A DNA stretch of 64,000 bases from Tessaracoccus flavescens (GCF_001998865.1 NZ_CP019607.1:1116001-1180000); one strand, 5' to 3'; numbered from the stretch's first letter, positions 45,042 to 55,055 are shown. Program-made: numbers and translations. Notes: generated by a model from the letters alone, not told the origin.

Positions 45042-46276
45042 TCCATCGCCTTTCGCATGGCCCGTGGCAGGTCCTCGAGGTCGCCGAGCTGCATCACGGT
45101 CACGTTGCCCGCGGCGCGCACGCGCAGCTCGGTCCCCTCGTCGATCCGGATGCCGACGACGCGGGCGTCGACGTCGAACCGGGAGCAGGCCCGGCGCAGG
45201 GTGGCAAGGCTTGAGGACGACCCGGTGATCACGAACACGACCGAGGAGCCGGGGGCCCTGCGGATCGTGGAGTGGACGAGGTCGGAGATGCCCCCGCGCG
45301 TGCTCTGCTCCACCACCGACATCTCGTCGAGGGTCCTGGTGGGGGTGACCGAGGCGAGCGTGTCGCGGGAGGTGAGCAGGGTGAGCGGCGAGTCGGAAAG
45401 CAGCGTCTGGACGGCGACCGAGGCGGCAACCGAGATGCCCAGCTCGAACTCGTCCTCGTCGAGGTAGGCGGCCCGGCCCGTGTCGAGCGAGACGGCGACG
45501 CGCGACATGCGCGACTCCTCGAACTGACGCACCATCAGCTTGCCTGTGCGGGCGGTCGAGCGCCAGTGCACGTGGCGGCGGTCGTCTCCTGCGACGTAGG
45601 GACGCAGCGCGTGGAAGTTCATGTCAGAGGACGTCAGGTGGGTGCTCGCGTGCCCCTCGAGGTCGTGCACGAAGCCGGTCTGCCTGCCTGGAAGCGCGAC
45701 GGTGCGGGGATGCACGTAGAGCTCGAGCTCGTCTGTCCACCTGCTTTCGCGGCCCGTGAGCGAGAACGGGTCGCCCTGCACGGAGTGCGCCGGGCCGACC
45801 GTGACGAGGCCGCGCCTGTCGGTGGGGATCCGGAAGCCGTCCGAGATCACCTCGCCCGGCCTGAGGCCGGGAAGCGAGAAGCTGGCCGCGCCCTCGCCGA
45901 CGGGCAGGTCGAGCCGGGAGCCCCAGTGCCTGCGGGCCGACGCGTTGCGCACATGCAGCTGACCCGAGGCCCGCTCCCCCACGACGACCGAGCGGTCGGT
46001 CAGCTGCACCCACACCTCCAGCTTCGGGCGGCCGATGGTGAACAGCAGGCAGATCAGAACCGTCACGATGGCGAGCACGCCCACGACCGTGAACTCGAGC
46101 CAGCCGAACACGATGCCGAGCACCAGGCTGAGGATGCCGCCAAGCAGCGCGATCCAGCCGGCCGTGCGCATGCCGGTGACGTCGCAGAGGCGACGGTACG
46201 CGTTGCGGAGCCCCTGCGTCGAAGGCGGATCGACGACCTCAGGCGCTTCCCAACGCGGCTGGACGGCAGTTGTCAT
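45038..46276 (-). CDS. DUF58 domain protein
   Basis: A 412 aa protein with two helices at about 38-82 (GWIALLGGILSLVLGIVFGW, VGVLAIVTVLICLLFTI), an immunoglobulin-like segment and the DUF58 block HALRPYVAGDDRRHVHWRST ARTGKLMVRQFE (one continuous block), followed by a vWA-like fold (VAVSLDTGRA). DUF58 proteins are regular partners of MoxR ATPases. ATG 46276 overlaps the moxR stop (TGATG), and its own end overlaps the transglutaminase-fold gene, so the three are translated as a unit. Confidence 0.88.
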   Translation of the reverse strand: MTTAVQPRWEAPEVVDPPSTQGLRNAYRRLCDVTGMRTAGWIALLGGILSLVLGIVFGWLEFTVVGVLAIVTVLICLLFTIGRPKLEVWVQLTDRSVVVGERASGQLHVRNASARRHWGSRLDLPVGEGAASFSLPGLRPGEVISDGFRIPTDRRGLVTVGPAHSVQGDPFSLTGRESRWTDELELYVHPRTVALPGRQTGFVHDLEGHASTHLTSSDMNFHALRPYVAGDDRRHVHWRSTARTGKLMVRQFEESRMSRVAVSLDTGRAAYLDEDEFELGISVAASVAVQTLLSDSPLTLLTSRDTLASVTPTRTLDEMSVVEQSTRGGISDLVHSTIRRAPGSSVVFVITGSSSSLATLRRACSRFDVDARVVGIRIDEGTELRVRAAGNVTVMQLGDLEDLPRAMRKAME

Positions 46277-47241
46277 CAAGCGGGTTGACGCTCGGTCGGC
46301 GGGGGAACGCTTCCGACGACCTCGGCCATCACGTCGACGGCCTGGACGCCGTTGAACTCGGCCTCCGGGTCGAGGATCAGGCGGTGTGCCAGGCACGGGA
46401 TCGCCAGCATCTTGATGTCGTCGGGGACCACGAAGTGGCGGCCGAGCGAGGCGGCCCACACGCGGGAGGCGCGCACGAGCGCGAGGGCGCCTCGGATGGA
46501 GACGCCGAGGCGGACGTCGTCGACGGTGCGGGTGGCGGCCGTGAGGCGGGCGATGTAGTCGAAGACCGAGGACTCGATGTGCACCGAGTTGGCCAGCTGG
46601 CTCATCTCGGCGACCTGGGAGGTCGAGATGACCGACGGGAGGGCCGTCGAGCGGGGGCGGCTGCCTCCGGTGGCGAGGATCCGCATGGTGGCCTCGTGGT
46701 CGGGGTAGCCGAGCGTCGTCTTCATCAGGAAGCGGTCGAGCTGCGCCTCGGGCAGCCGGTAGGTGCCCGCCTGCTCGATCGGGTTCTGGGTGGCAATCAC
46801 CATGAACGGCTGTCCCACGGTGTAGGACTGGCCGTCGACGGTGACCCGCGACTCCTCCATGACCTCGAGCAGCGCCGACTGCGTCTTGGGCGAGGCGCGG
46901 TTGATCTCGTCCGCGAGCACGATCGAGGCGAAGATCGGCCCCTGGTGGAACTCGAACTCGCCGCTCTTCTGGTCGTAGATGGTCACGCCGGTGACGTCGG
47001 AGGGCAGCAGGTCCGGGGTGAACTGGATGCGGCTGTTGGTGCCCTGCACCGACTGCGCGAGCGCGCGGGCCAGCGTCGTCTTGCCTGTGCCCGGGTAGTC
47101 CTCGAGGAGCAGGTGCCCCTCTGCGAGGAGGCAGGTCACGGCGAGTCGGATGGCCTCGGCCTTGCCGATGATGACGCGCTCGACATTGCCGACGACGTTG
47201 GCGAAGTTCTCGCCAAACCAGCGTGCTTGTTCGGGGTTCAT
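46276..47241 (-). CDS. MoxR-family AAA+ ATPase
   Basis: A 321 aa AAA+ ATPase: Walker A LLEDYPGTGKTTLAR, Walker B IVLADEINRASPKTQ, sensor 1 VIATQNPIEQAGTYRLPEAQ, arginine finger region LDRFLMKTTLGYPDH and a C-terminal lid. MoxR proteins act as chaperones that assemble or activate vWA-domain partners, here most likely the DUF58 protein. It starts 13 bases after the stop of the giant Ig protein. Confidence 0.94.
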   Translation of the reverse strand: MNPEQARWFGENFANVVGNVERVIIGKAEAIRLAVTCLLAEGHLLLEDYPGTGKTTLARALAQSVQGTNSRIQFTPDLLPSDVTGVTIYDQKSGEFEFHQGPIFASIVLADEINRASPKTQSALLEVMEESRVTVDGQSYTVGQPFMVIATQNPIEQAGTYRLPEAQLDRFLMKTTLGYPDHEATMRILATGGSRPRSTALPSVISTSQVAEMSQLANSVHIESSVFDYIARLTAATRTVDDVRLGVSIRGALALVRASRVWAASLGRHFVVPDDIKMLAIPCLAHRLILDPEAEFNGVQAVDVMAEVVGSVPPPTERQPA

Positions 47242-47254
47242 GAAGTCTCTCTGC

Positions 47255-50200
47255 TCAGAAGTCGTACTCGTAGGTGCTGCCGCCGTTGACGCTGCACTTC
47301 GCGGTCCCGCTGACGGCGGGCGAGGTGGTCGGGCCTGTGGTCGGGGGGGTCGGGATGGGGATGGCGGTGAAGTCGACCGTGCCGGAGAGCTTGCCGCTGG
47401 AGGCCGAAACGCTCTGGGTGGCGGTCCCGTCCTCGGCGTTGACGGCCGTCAGGACACACTGACCACTCAGCGCGTAGGGGAACGAGAAGGTGACCTTTCC
47501 CCCGTCGAGCTCCGGCTCCGCGACGCCGTCGATGAGACGCTCATACCGGACGGGGTCTGAGCCGCGAACCTTCCAGTAGATGAAGTTGGTCTCACCCGCC
47601 TCGAGCACCCGCGGGAGCGTGGAGTTGAATCGGCTACTGGGACACCCCCCTGCAAAGGTCGAGGTGCAGAAGGTGTAGGCGTCGATCCCCCACCCGCCCG
47701 TCTCAGTGAGCGAGTCCTTCATGTAGGCGCGGACCTTGTCGGGCAGCACCAGCTCGTAGCGGTCGACGGCCGGAGGCGGCGGGGCCTTCGTCTTCGGCCG
47801 CAGGTCGTTGCCGACGGTCCACGTGTTGGAGCTGGTGCCCGCCAGCTCGACCCGCACGCGCAGCGTGTAGTCCTCGCCGTTGGTGAGGCCAGAGATGGTG
47901 CCCGTCGGGCCGCCGAGATCGCGCCAGTCGCCGCCGTTGAGGGAGTACAGGTACTTCACCGGGTCGCCGGCGGCCACGTTGGACTCGATCCTGCTGATGC
48001 TGATCGACCCCTCGCCCGCCGTCGCCGTCACTCCGGTGACCTTCGCCTTGGGGTAGGCGATCTTCGGCGGGGACGTGACGCCGACATCGGAGGTGCCCGA
48101 CCGGTTGGTCGCGGTGATCACGAAGTGGGTGGCCTTGCGGCCCATCCCGTACACGGGCGTGGAGTAGGCGGTCGTGGAGGAGGCCTTCAGCGCCACCTGC
48201 TTGGAGGTCTGGCGGGCGCCGTCGAAGACGGGCACCACCATGTACTCGGTGATGTCGGCTCCGCCGTTGTTCACGTTCGCGGTATTGAAGCTGACGGTGA
48301 AGCCGCCGCCGATCTCATCCTCGATCACGGTGGCCACCGGGGCCGAGTTGCCCGACGGGGGCGCCGAGGGCTTCTCGGGTACGGACGCGGGCGAGAAGCC
48401 CGACTTCTTGCCCGTCGAGTTGGTCGCCTCGACCTCGAACATGTAGCTGGTGCCGTTGGTCAGGCCCGGCCACGTGAACTCACGCACGTTCGGTGGCACC
48501 GTCTTGGTGCCTGTGGTGCCGCCGGAGATCCGGATCTCGTAGCCGGTGAGCGGGCTTCCTCCGTTGGGCGAGGTGTAGATCGGCTCGTGGGTCCAGGAGA
48601 GCGTGAGTTCTCCGTTGCCGAACTGCACGCTCGGCTGGCCGGGGACGCTCGGGTTGGTGTCGGGCGTCAACGGGGCTGAGGCGGGCGAGAAGTCTGAGTC
48701 TCCGACCTGGTTGGTCTCCTTCACCTTGACCGTCCACGGCACGCCGTTGGAGAGCCCTGCGATCTGGCAGGTCTGCGCCGAGCAGGTGCCGCTGACGTCG
48801 CCGCGGCCGGGCGAGCTGGCGACCGCGACGGCCGAAAGGATCTCGGAGCCGCCGTTGCCGTTGAGCTGTCGGTACTGGATGGTGATGGTGCCGTCGCCGG
48901 GCACGCCGCCGTAGGGGGTGGACGGCTGGCCGGGCTTGGCGATCACGTTGATCCGGATCTGTCCGGTGGTCTGCCTGTCCGGGTCGCCGGTGGCGTCATT
49001 GACGGTGTAGCGGGCGGTGAACATCCCGCTGAAGCCCTCCGCCAGCTTCACCGTTACCAGGCCGTTCTGCTTGTCGACGTTGGTGACCGTCCCACCGGGT
49101 CCGGTGGCGGTCGCCTCGACCAGGTTGACCTTCGGGTCGCCAAGCAGGTTCGACTTGTCGTTGCCTGTGACCGGGAGGGTGACGGTGCTGCCTGCGATCT
49201 GGTCGTCGAGGGTGTCGTCGGCCGTGGAGACGAGCGGGCGGGTCGAGCGGGTGACCTCGACGGTCACGGTGAAGTCGAGCTCGATCCCGTCGGCGTCGAC
49301 GATGGTGCCCGCAAGGACCTTGTTGGTGCCCACCTTCGCCGTCTCGGGCGCCTCGGCCCTCAGCAGCTGCGCGTCGCGGGTGATCCTGACGTCGGCGTCG
49401 CCCGAAACCTCGCGGAGATCGCCGACGAGCGTCATGGAGCCACCTGCGCCGTCGGGGTCGCGGAAGAGGCTCAACAGGTCAAGCGTCCTCGGCCCCTCCC
49501 CTGCACCGACCTGCAGGCGCGGGTCCGAGACCACAGGGACCGGCGGTTTGCCCGCCGAGTCGGTCGGGCCCTCGTCGCTTCCGCCCTCGCTGACGGGGGC
49601 GGGCTGGACGTCGAGCGGGACGGTGATGACGCTTGTCTTTCCCGCCTCCTTGTTGTCGCCGGGGACGTTATCGCGGACCTCGAAGGCCACCGAGGCGGGG
49701 CCCTGGTGCCGCACGTCTCCCACGTACTCGACCCGGCCGGGACCCTCCGGGCGGGCGGTGCCCCAGGTGCCCCAGATCCGTTCCGCGTTGGTCACGGAAA
49801 CGTCACGGCCGTCGACCCCGACCACGAGCTGGTTGACGTCGATCGTGAACGGCTGGCCAGCGGTCGGCTTGAGTTCCTTGTTCGGGTCCTTCAGGTAGGG
49901 CGCAACGTCGCGGCGGCCCGGCACGGTGACAAGGCCGTTGGTGCGGTTGTCGTCGGCGTCGACGACGGTGTAGCGGATCTGCTGCATGGCGTCCTTGACG
50001 GGGATGAGCAGGCTCTTGCCGTCCTCGTCCACACGGACGGAGTTCTCGGGGTCCTCCTCGGGATCCTTCACGTCGGGCACCTCGACGCGCAGGTCGTCCT
50101 TCGCGCCGTCGGGGTCGTAGTCGTTGTCGAGCACGCCGACCTTGACGAACTTCTCGTCTGCGATGGCGGCCGCGCCGACGCTGTCGTCGCGCGCGATCGG

Positions 50201-53200
50201 GGCGATCAGCTTCGCCTTCGGGTCCACCTCGACGATGAACTGGCCGTAAGCCTGCTCGCCGCGCACGTCCTGGATGGAGTACGAACCGGTGTAGAGCCCC
50301 TCCTCCTCGGGCGCGGTGAGCACGATCTCGCGCTCTTGCACCTCGGCCTTGATCCCGCCGTCCATCTCGATGGCTGCGCCGTTGGTGTAGCCGAAGTTGT
50401 CGCCATCGGCGTCGAAGTCGTTCTCCAGGGCGGAGATCCGCACCGGACGGCCGGGACGGACGCTGATCCGGTCCTGTACCGCGACGGGCTTCACGTTCTT
50501 GGGGTTGACGGGGACGACGCCGATGCGTGCCTCGCTGATGCCGGTCGCCCCGTGGGCGTCGACCACCTCGTAGGTGAAGGTGTCGGTGCCGGACTTGCCA
50601 GCGAATGCCTCGTAGGTGAGGTACTCGTCGCCGACGGAGGTGATCCGGCCGAGCTGCGGGCCGGAGGCGATGCCGACCAGCCGGACGGCGTCGCCGTTGG
50701 CGTCGAGGCCGCTGAGCGGAACCGCGATGCGGGTCTCGGTGCCCGCGAGCACGCGGTCGATCACCGGCTCGGGCTGGGGGGCCACGTTGTTGGCGTCCTC
50801 GGGGATGACCTCGACGTTGATCCGGGCGGGCGCCTGGTTCTGCTTCGCGTCGGCGACCCGGTACGGGATGCTCGTCACGCCTGCTGGGCTGCCTGCCGGG
50901 ACGGTGACGCGCACGCGGTCCCCGTCGATCCAGGCGCGGTCCTTGAACGGGTTGTCTCCGAGCGACTCGAGGCTGAGCTTCATGCCGGTCGGTGAGGAGT
51001 CGTTCTCCAGCGGGGTGACGGTGGCGGTCGTGCCTGCGCGCACGCGGATCGAGTCGTTCACGGCGTTCGGCAACTGCGAGCCGCCCGAGGTGGGCACGAC
51101 GACGATCCAACCGGTGACGATGGAGGATCCGTCGGAGATCGTGTATGGGAACTGGACCGGCCCGTCGAGCGGACGGCGCGCGGAGATCGTCATCACGTGG
51201 CGCCGCTCCATGACGACCTCGAGCGAGTCGGGGGCCTCATAGGTCTGGACCACGAGCACGTCGCCGTTGGGGTCGGTGTCGTTGAGCAGCGGGTCGAGGG
51301 TGACGGTGCCGTCCTCGGGAAGCAGCGCGACGTCCTGGGCGGCGACGGGGCGGCCGTCTGTCGACTCGGCGCGCACGTCGATGCGTACCACGCCGGTGGC
51401 GACCTCGCCGTCGACGATCGTGTAGGGCAGGTAGTAGACACCCGCCTTCGAGGCCGAGAACGTGAAGTTCTGCTCGCGGTAGTTGGTCTCGAGCCTGCAC
51501 TCGGCGCAGCCCTCGATGGCGGGCACCTCGGTCAGCGTGGCCGTGCTGGAGATCTGGTCGTTGGCGAGCGGCTCGACCCGCACGGGCGTGGAGACGGCGG
51601 TGGTGACGAAGTCTCCGTAGGCGACCGGGGCGACCGGATCCTCCTTGACGACGATTTCGACCTCGCCCTTCGTGTCGCTCACCCCGTCGGAGACCACGAC
51701 GTTGATCGTCTTGGGGCCGGTCTTCTTTCCGACGTCGATGAAGGTGATGGTGCCGTCAGGCGTGAACGAGACCATGTCGCCCACGTCGCCTGCGACCGAG
51801 GCGTCCTTGAGCATGAGCGGATCGCCGTCCGGGTCGCGCCAGTCGAGCAGCACCCGCTTGGAGACCTCGCTGTTGAGCTTGACCTGGAGCGGCTTGATGC
51901 CGCCGGGGCGGTCGACCGGGGTGGGCGCCTTGTTGACGCTGCGGTCGGCGGGCAGCACCTTCACGGTGGCGACCGCGGTGTCGGTGCCCTTGCGTCCGTC
52001 GTCGATCGTGTACTTGATCTCGTAGGTGCCGGTGGCCGCGCCCTCGAGCGAGATCTGCAGGCCCGCTCCGTTGTTGATCGGCTGCAGCGACATCCCGCTC
52101 TGGTCCTCCGACGCGATGATGGTGAGCACGTCGCCGTCTGGGTCGGTGTCGTTGTCGAGGACGTGCAGGATGGTGGAGGTGCCCGCCCGTGCGGACAGGT
52201 TCGGGTCGTCGTTGGCGACCGGCGGGCGGTTCTTCTCGGAACGTTCGGGGACGACGTTTGTCTCGGTGCTCTCCTGGTTGTCGTCCTCCTTCTTGTCCTC
52301 GGGGACGATGTTGCGCCAGTCCTCGGGGTGGATGATGAACATGTCCTTGTCGACCATCCACAGGGTGCCGTTGGAGAGGTCGTTGAGGGCGACGACGCCG
52401 CGGTTGACCTGGAAGTCGATGGCCGAGCCGTCGGAGGTGATGGACTCGATCGGGACGCGGATCGGGTCCTGGCCGCGGCATTTCTTGACGAAGGTGCCCT
52501 CGGTGCCCGAGACGCCCGCCCCGTAGACGCAGTCGCCGACCTGGACGGGCGCGACCGGGGCGTGGTCGATGCGGCCGCTGACCGACTCGAGCCCGTCGGT
52601 GGTGACGCGGTTGAGGCCCGCGGTGTTGGCGAAGATGGCGCGCGCGCCGTCCTCGCCGCCGAGCGCGGAGGCAGCGGGTTCCATGAGCTCCGCGGAGGCC
52701 GCCTCGGAGACGGGGAAGGCCTGATCCATGCCCTCGACCCAGATCCGCGAGGAGGTGCGGTCGAGCACGACCGCCTTGTTCCCGACGGCGGAGAGTTCGA
52801 GCACGGAGTCGGTCTCGAGTTGGAAGGGCAGCTGGGTGAGCGTCTCCTGGTCCCCGTCGTGACGCACCAGCGCGGAGCGGCCGGGGTCGAGTCCGATCAC
52901 GTCGCCGTCCGCGGTGAGCGTCGCGATGCCTCCCTCACCGATCTCGAACTCGGGCTTCTCCTTGTCGAAGTCGAGCGCGAGCATCTTCTTCAGGTCGCCC
53001 GACCAGATGGCGCCCGACTCGGGCCGGTAGACCAGCAGCGTCTCGCCGACCAGCTGGACCCCCGCGTTGGGCGGCAGCTTCGTGGGCGAGGCGGTGATGT
53101 TGCGGGCCGCGTCGAACGCGACGAGGGAGGAGGACTGCGGAAGCAGGAGCAGGACGGTGTCGCCGCTCTGCAGCACTTCGGAGCGCTGGTCACCGATGGG

Positions 53201-53449
53201 CGCGGCGTTGGAGAGCTGCTTGATCTGGGAGTTGACCGTGCCGAGCAGCTCGTCGCCGCGGTTGATCGCGTAGACGTTGCCTTCGTCGAGCCGTACGTCG
53301 GCCTCGACGAGCCCAGGGCTCAGGTAGGCGGCGATGCCGAGCGCGATCGCGAGCACGGCGACGAGCAGTCCCTGCCATGACTTCCGCAGGAACCGCCCGA
53401 TGAGTCGTAGGGGACGCGCAGTGTGACGCTCCAGCTTCTCCTCCGACAC
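47255..53449 (-). CDS. Giant membrane-anchored Ig-like/FN3 repeat protein (2064 aa)
   Basis: One cytoplasmic-side start (SEEKLERHTARPLRLIGRFL), a single helix at about 22-45 (WQGLLVAVLAIALGIAAYLS), then an extracytoplasmic region: a segment with beta-propeller-like strands to about 400; roughly ten cadherin/Ig-like repeats (marker LDNDTDPDGDVLTI, then similar LNDTDPNGDVLVV and LDNDYDPDG motifs) to about 1500; FN3 domains (VPGQPSVQFGNGELTLSW, ...) to about 1880; and a Cys-containing tail ending YEYDF. No LPXTG or sortase motif. GTG 53449 has GAGGGGG five bases upstream and starts 10 bases after the FHA gene. Likely a cell-envelope scaffold or adhesin. Confidence 0.88.
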   Translation of the reverse strand: MSEEKLERHTARPLRLIGRFLRKSWQGLLVAVLAIALGIAAYLSPGLVEADVRLDEGNVYAINRGDELLGTVNSQIKQLSNAAPIGDQRSEVLQSGDTVLLLLPQSSSLVAFDAARNITASPTKLPPNAGVQLVGETLLVYRPESGAIWSGDLKKMLALDFDKEKPEFEIGEGGIATLTADGDVIGLDPGRSALVRHDGDQETLTQLPFQLETDSVLELSAVGNKAVVLDRTSSRIWVEGMDQAFPVSEAASAELMEPAASALGGEDGARAIFANTAGLNRVTTDGLESVSGRIDHAPVAPVQVGDCVYGAGVSGTEGTFVKKCRGQDPIRVPIESITSDGSAIDFQVNRGVVALNDLSNGTLWMVDKDMFIIHPEDWRNIVPEDKKEDDNQESTETNVVPERSEKNRPPVANDDPNLSARAGTSTILHVLDNDTDPDGDVLTIIASEDQSGMSLQPINNGAGLQISLEGAATGTYEIKYTIDDGRKGTDTAVATVKVLPADRSVNKAPTPVDRPGGIKPLQVKLNSEVSKRVLLDWRDPDGDPLMLKDASVAGDVGDMVSFTPDGTITFIDVGKKTGPKTINVVVSDGVSDTKGEVEIVVKEDPVAPVAYGDFVTTAVSTPVRVEPLANDQISSTATLTEVPAIEGCAECRLETNYREQNFTFSASKAGVYYLPYTIVDGEVATGVVRIDVRAESTDGRPVAAQDVALLPEDGTVTLDPLLNDTDPNGDVLVVQTYEAPDSLEVVMERRHVMTISARRPLDGPVQFPYTISDGSSIVTGWIVVVPTSGGSQLPNAVNDSIRVRAGTTATVTPLENDSSPTGMKLSLESLGDNPFKDRAWIDGDRVRVTVPAGSPAGVTSIPYRVADAKQNQAPARINVEVIPEDANNVAPQPEPVIDRVLAGTETRIAVPLSGLDANGDAVRLVGIASGPQLGRITSVGDEYLTYEAFAGKSGTDTFTYEVVDAHGATGISEARIGVVPVNPKNVKPVAVQDRISVRPGRPVRISALENDFDADGDNFGYTNGAAIEMDGGIKAEVQEREIVLTAPEEEGLYTGSYSIQDVRGEQAYGQFIVEVDPKAKLIAPIARDDSVGAAAIADEKFVKVGVLDNDYDPDGAKDDLRVEVPDVKDPEEDPENSVRVDEDGKSLLIPVKDAMQQIRYTVVDADDNRTNGLVTVPGRRDVAPYLKDPNKELKPTAGQPFTIDVNQLVVGVDGRDVSVTNAERIWGTWGTARPEGPGRVEYVGDVRHQGPASVAFEVRDNVPGDNKEAGKTSVITVPLDVQPAPVSEGGSDEGPTDSAGKPPVPVVSDPRLQVGAGEGPRTLDLLSLFRDPDGAGGSMTLVGDLREVSGDADVRITRDAQLLRAEAPETAKVGTNKVLAGTIVDADGIELDFTVTVEVTRSTRPLVSTADDTLDDQIAGSTVTLPVTGNDKSNLLGDPKVNLVEATATGPGGTVTNVDKQNGLVTVKLAEGFSGMFTARYTVNDATGDPDRQTTGQIRINVIAKPGQPSTPYGGVPGDGTITIQYRQLNGNGGSEILSAVAVASSPGRGDVSGTCSAQTCQIAGLSNGVPWTVKVKETNQVGDSDFSPASAPLTPDTNPSVPGQPSVQFGNGELTLSWTHEPIYTSPNGGSPLTGYEIRISGGTTGTKTVPPNVREFTWPGLTNGTSYMFEVEATNSTGKKSGFSPASVPEKPSAPPSGNSAPVATVIEDEIGGGFTVSFNTANVNNGGADITEYMVVPVFDGARQTSKQVALKASSTTAYSTPVYGMGRKATHFVITATNRSGTSDVGVTSPPKIAYPKAKVTGVTATAGEGSISISRIESNVAAGDPVKYLYSLNGGDWRDLGGPTGTISGLTNGEDYTLRVRVELAGTSSNTWTVGNDLRPKTKAPPPPAVDRYELVLPDKVRAYMKDSLTETGGWGIDAYTFCTSTFAGGCPSSRFNSTLPRVLEAGETNFIYWKVRGSDPVRYERLIDGVAEPELDGGKVTFSFPYALSGQCVLTAVNAEDGTATQSVSASSGKLSGTVDFTAIPIPTPPTTGPTTSPAVSGTAKCSVNGGSTYEYDF

Positions 53450-53459
53450 AGTTACCCCC

Positions 53460-55055
53460 TCAGCCGCGTGGCGGCTCGATACGTAGCGAGACGCCGTCGC
53501 CCAGGTCGAGCACGGTGCCGAGCTCCACCTGGACGGAGGCCCCGTCGCGAAGCGTGAACGGCGCCTCACCCGAAGGCAGCACGGTCGTCCCGTTGGTCGA
53601 ATGCAGGTCGGTCACGTGCACGCCCCAGTCGCGGGTCGTGACGAGCAGATGGTTGCGCGAGATGTCGCTGCTCGGGCTTGGCACGCGCAGCAGGTACGCG
53701 CCGCCTGGGCCGTTGGCCGCGTCGGGCGCGCGCCCGATCACGACGCCGTCGACGATGTCTACGAAGTCGCCCTGGTTGGTGTGCACGCCGGCAAGGGTCG
53801 GGCGGCGGATCAGGCGCGGGTTCGACGAGTCGACCGGGCCCTGGCAGATGCGGCAGGTGCGCGAACCGGGCGGGTTGGCGTGGCCGTTGATGCACGGCAC
53901 CGCCAGCACCTGCGGGTCCTGGCGCTGCTCAGCCTGCGGCGCGGGCTTGTGGGTGGCGGCAAGGCCGGTCGAGAAGATCGTGCCTCCGGCGTCGTCGTCG
54001 ATCTCGCCGAGCTTCGGGGGGATTACGACGGGGGCCGAGCGCTGCGGGGCGACCGCTCCGACGGCTGCACCTGCGGCGGCCGCTGCGTCACCGACGGGTT
54101 GGTCCAACTCGGGCGCGACCGGGACGACCGCCTCGGGCGATGGCGGTGCGGCGATGGCACCGGCCGGGTCGGTGGCGTTGTCGAGCGGGAGCTCGTCGCC
54201 GAGGCCCGGGAACTCGGGGGCGGCCTCATCAATGGCGGGCTCCTGTGCCGCTTCCCCGTCGACGGGCGCCTCGTCCGGGGCGACGACGGGGCCGACGTCG
54301 GTCGCCGCGTCGTCGCTGTCCTTGGCGACCGGTTCCTCGGCGGCGACGAACTGCGCCTCCTCGGCCACGGCGGACTCCTCGGCCACGCCCTCCTCGACGG
54401 GGGCGGGGTCGACGATGTCGGTGTCGGAGGCGGGGGGCTCAGGGTTGGCCGCGGACGGCTCGTCGATGACGGTGACGGCCTCGACCGCCGGCTCGACTGC
54501 GTCGTCGCGTCGGCGCTGGCGGGGGCGGACGCCGAGCACGGGGATCTTCGGGAGGACGCCGAGCTGCTCGTAGCTGGGGAAGCGGACGAGGGTCTCGGGG
54601 TCGGTGGTCAGGTAGACGGCAGAGACGGAGGCGGCGCCGACCACGAGCGGAAGCTGCAGCACCTCATTGTCGTCGACGGGCTCGAGGTCGATGCGCAGGT
54701 GGCGCGTGCCGCCGAGGCTCTGTTCGTCCCAGAGCACCGAGCCGGTCCCTTCGAGGGCGACCTCTCCGGTGTCGGTGTCGACGACGCGGACCCGGCCGCG
54801 GCTGAGCCCGTGCAGGCCGTTGTTGTCCCAGAAGAAGGCTCCGAAGTCGGGCATCGCGTCGAGGCCGACCTCGCCGACGAGCTTGAGCAGCCCGTCCACG
54901 GATTCGGCGGCGACGATGTCGCTCCAGAGGTCGTTGATCAGCTTCGACGCCCGCGCCGGTGCGGGCAGCATGACCACGAACATCGTCGGTCCGGACAGCA
55001 CCAGCCAGTTGCCGGGAGTGTAGGTCACTCGCCAGGCGGCCATGGGCAGCGTCAT
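53460..55055 (-). CDS. FHA-domain protein with zinc ribbon
   Basis: A 531 aa protein. The N-terminal 180 residues are an unrecognised beta-rich domain (WRVTYTPGNWLVLSGPTMFV...). A very acidic Ala/Glu/Pro linker covers about 185-385. A zinc-ribbon-like knuckle CINGHANPPGSRTCRIC sits near 410, followed by an FHA domain with VVIGRAPD, DISRNHLLV and TDLHSTNGTT, which should bind phosphothreonine. ATG 55055 has GGAGGATCAG upstream. First gene of the cluster that includes the giant Ig protein, MoxR, DUF58 and a transglutaminase-fold protein; a Ser/Thr kinase encoded elsewhere may control it. Confidence 0.85.
   Translation of the reverse strand: MTLPMAAWRVTYTPGNWLVLSGPTMFVVMLPAPARASKLINDLWSDIVAAESVDGLLKLVGEVGLDAMPDFGAFFWDNNGLHGLSRGRVRVVDTDTGEVALEGTGSVLWDEQSLGGTRHLRIDLEPVDDNEVLQLPLVVGAASVSAVYLTTDPETLVRFPSYEQLGVLPKIPVLGVRPRQRRRDDAVEPAVEAVTVIDEPSAANPEPPASDTDIVDPAPVEEGVAEESAVAEEAQFVAAEEPVAKDSDDAATDVGPVVAPDEAPVDGEAAQEPAIDEAAPEFPGLGDELPLDNATDPAGAIAAPPSPEAVVPVAPELDQPVGDAAAAAGAAVGAVAPQRSAPVVIPPKLGEIDDDAGGTIFSTGLAATHKPAPQAEQRQDPQVLAVPCINGHANPPGSRTCRICQGPVDSSNPRLIRRPTLAGVHTNQGDFVDIVDGVVIGRAPDAANGPGGAYLLRVPSPSSDISRNHLLVTTRDWGVHVTDLHSTNGTTVLPSGEAPFTLRDGASVQVELGTVLDLGDGVSLRIEPPRG

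Noticed and set aside
51197..53380. Long plus-strand frame opposite the giant Ig protein
   Set aside because: Composition is that of a shadow frame, while the minus strand has coherent repeats.
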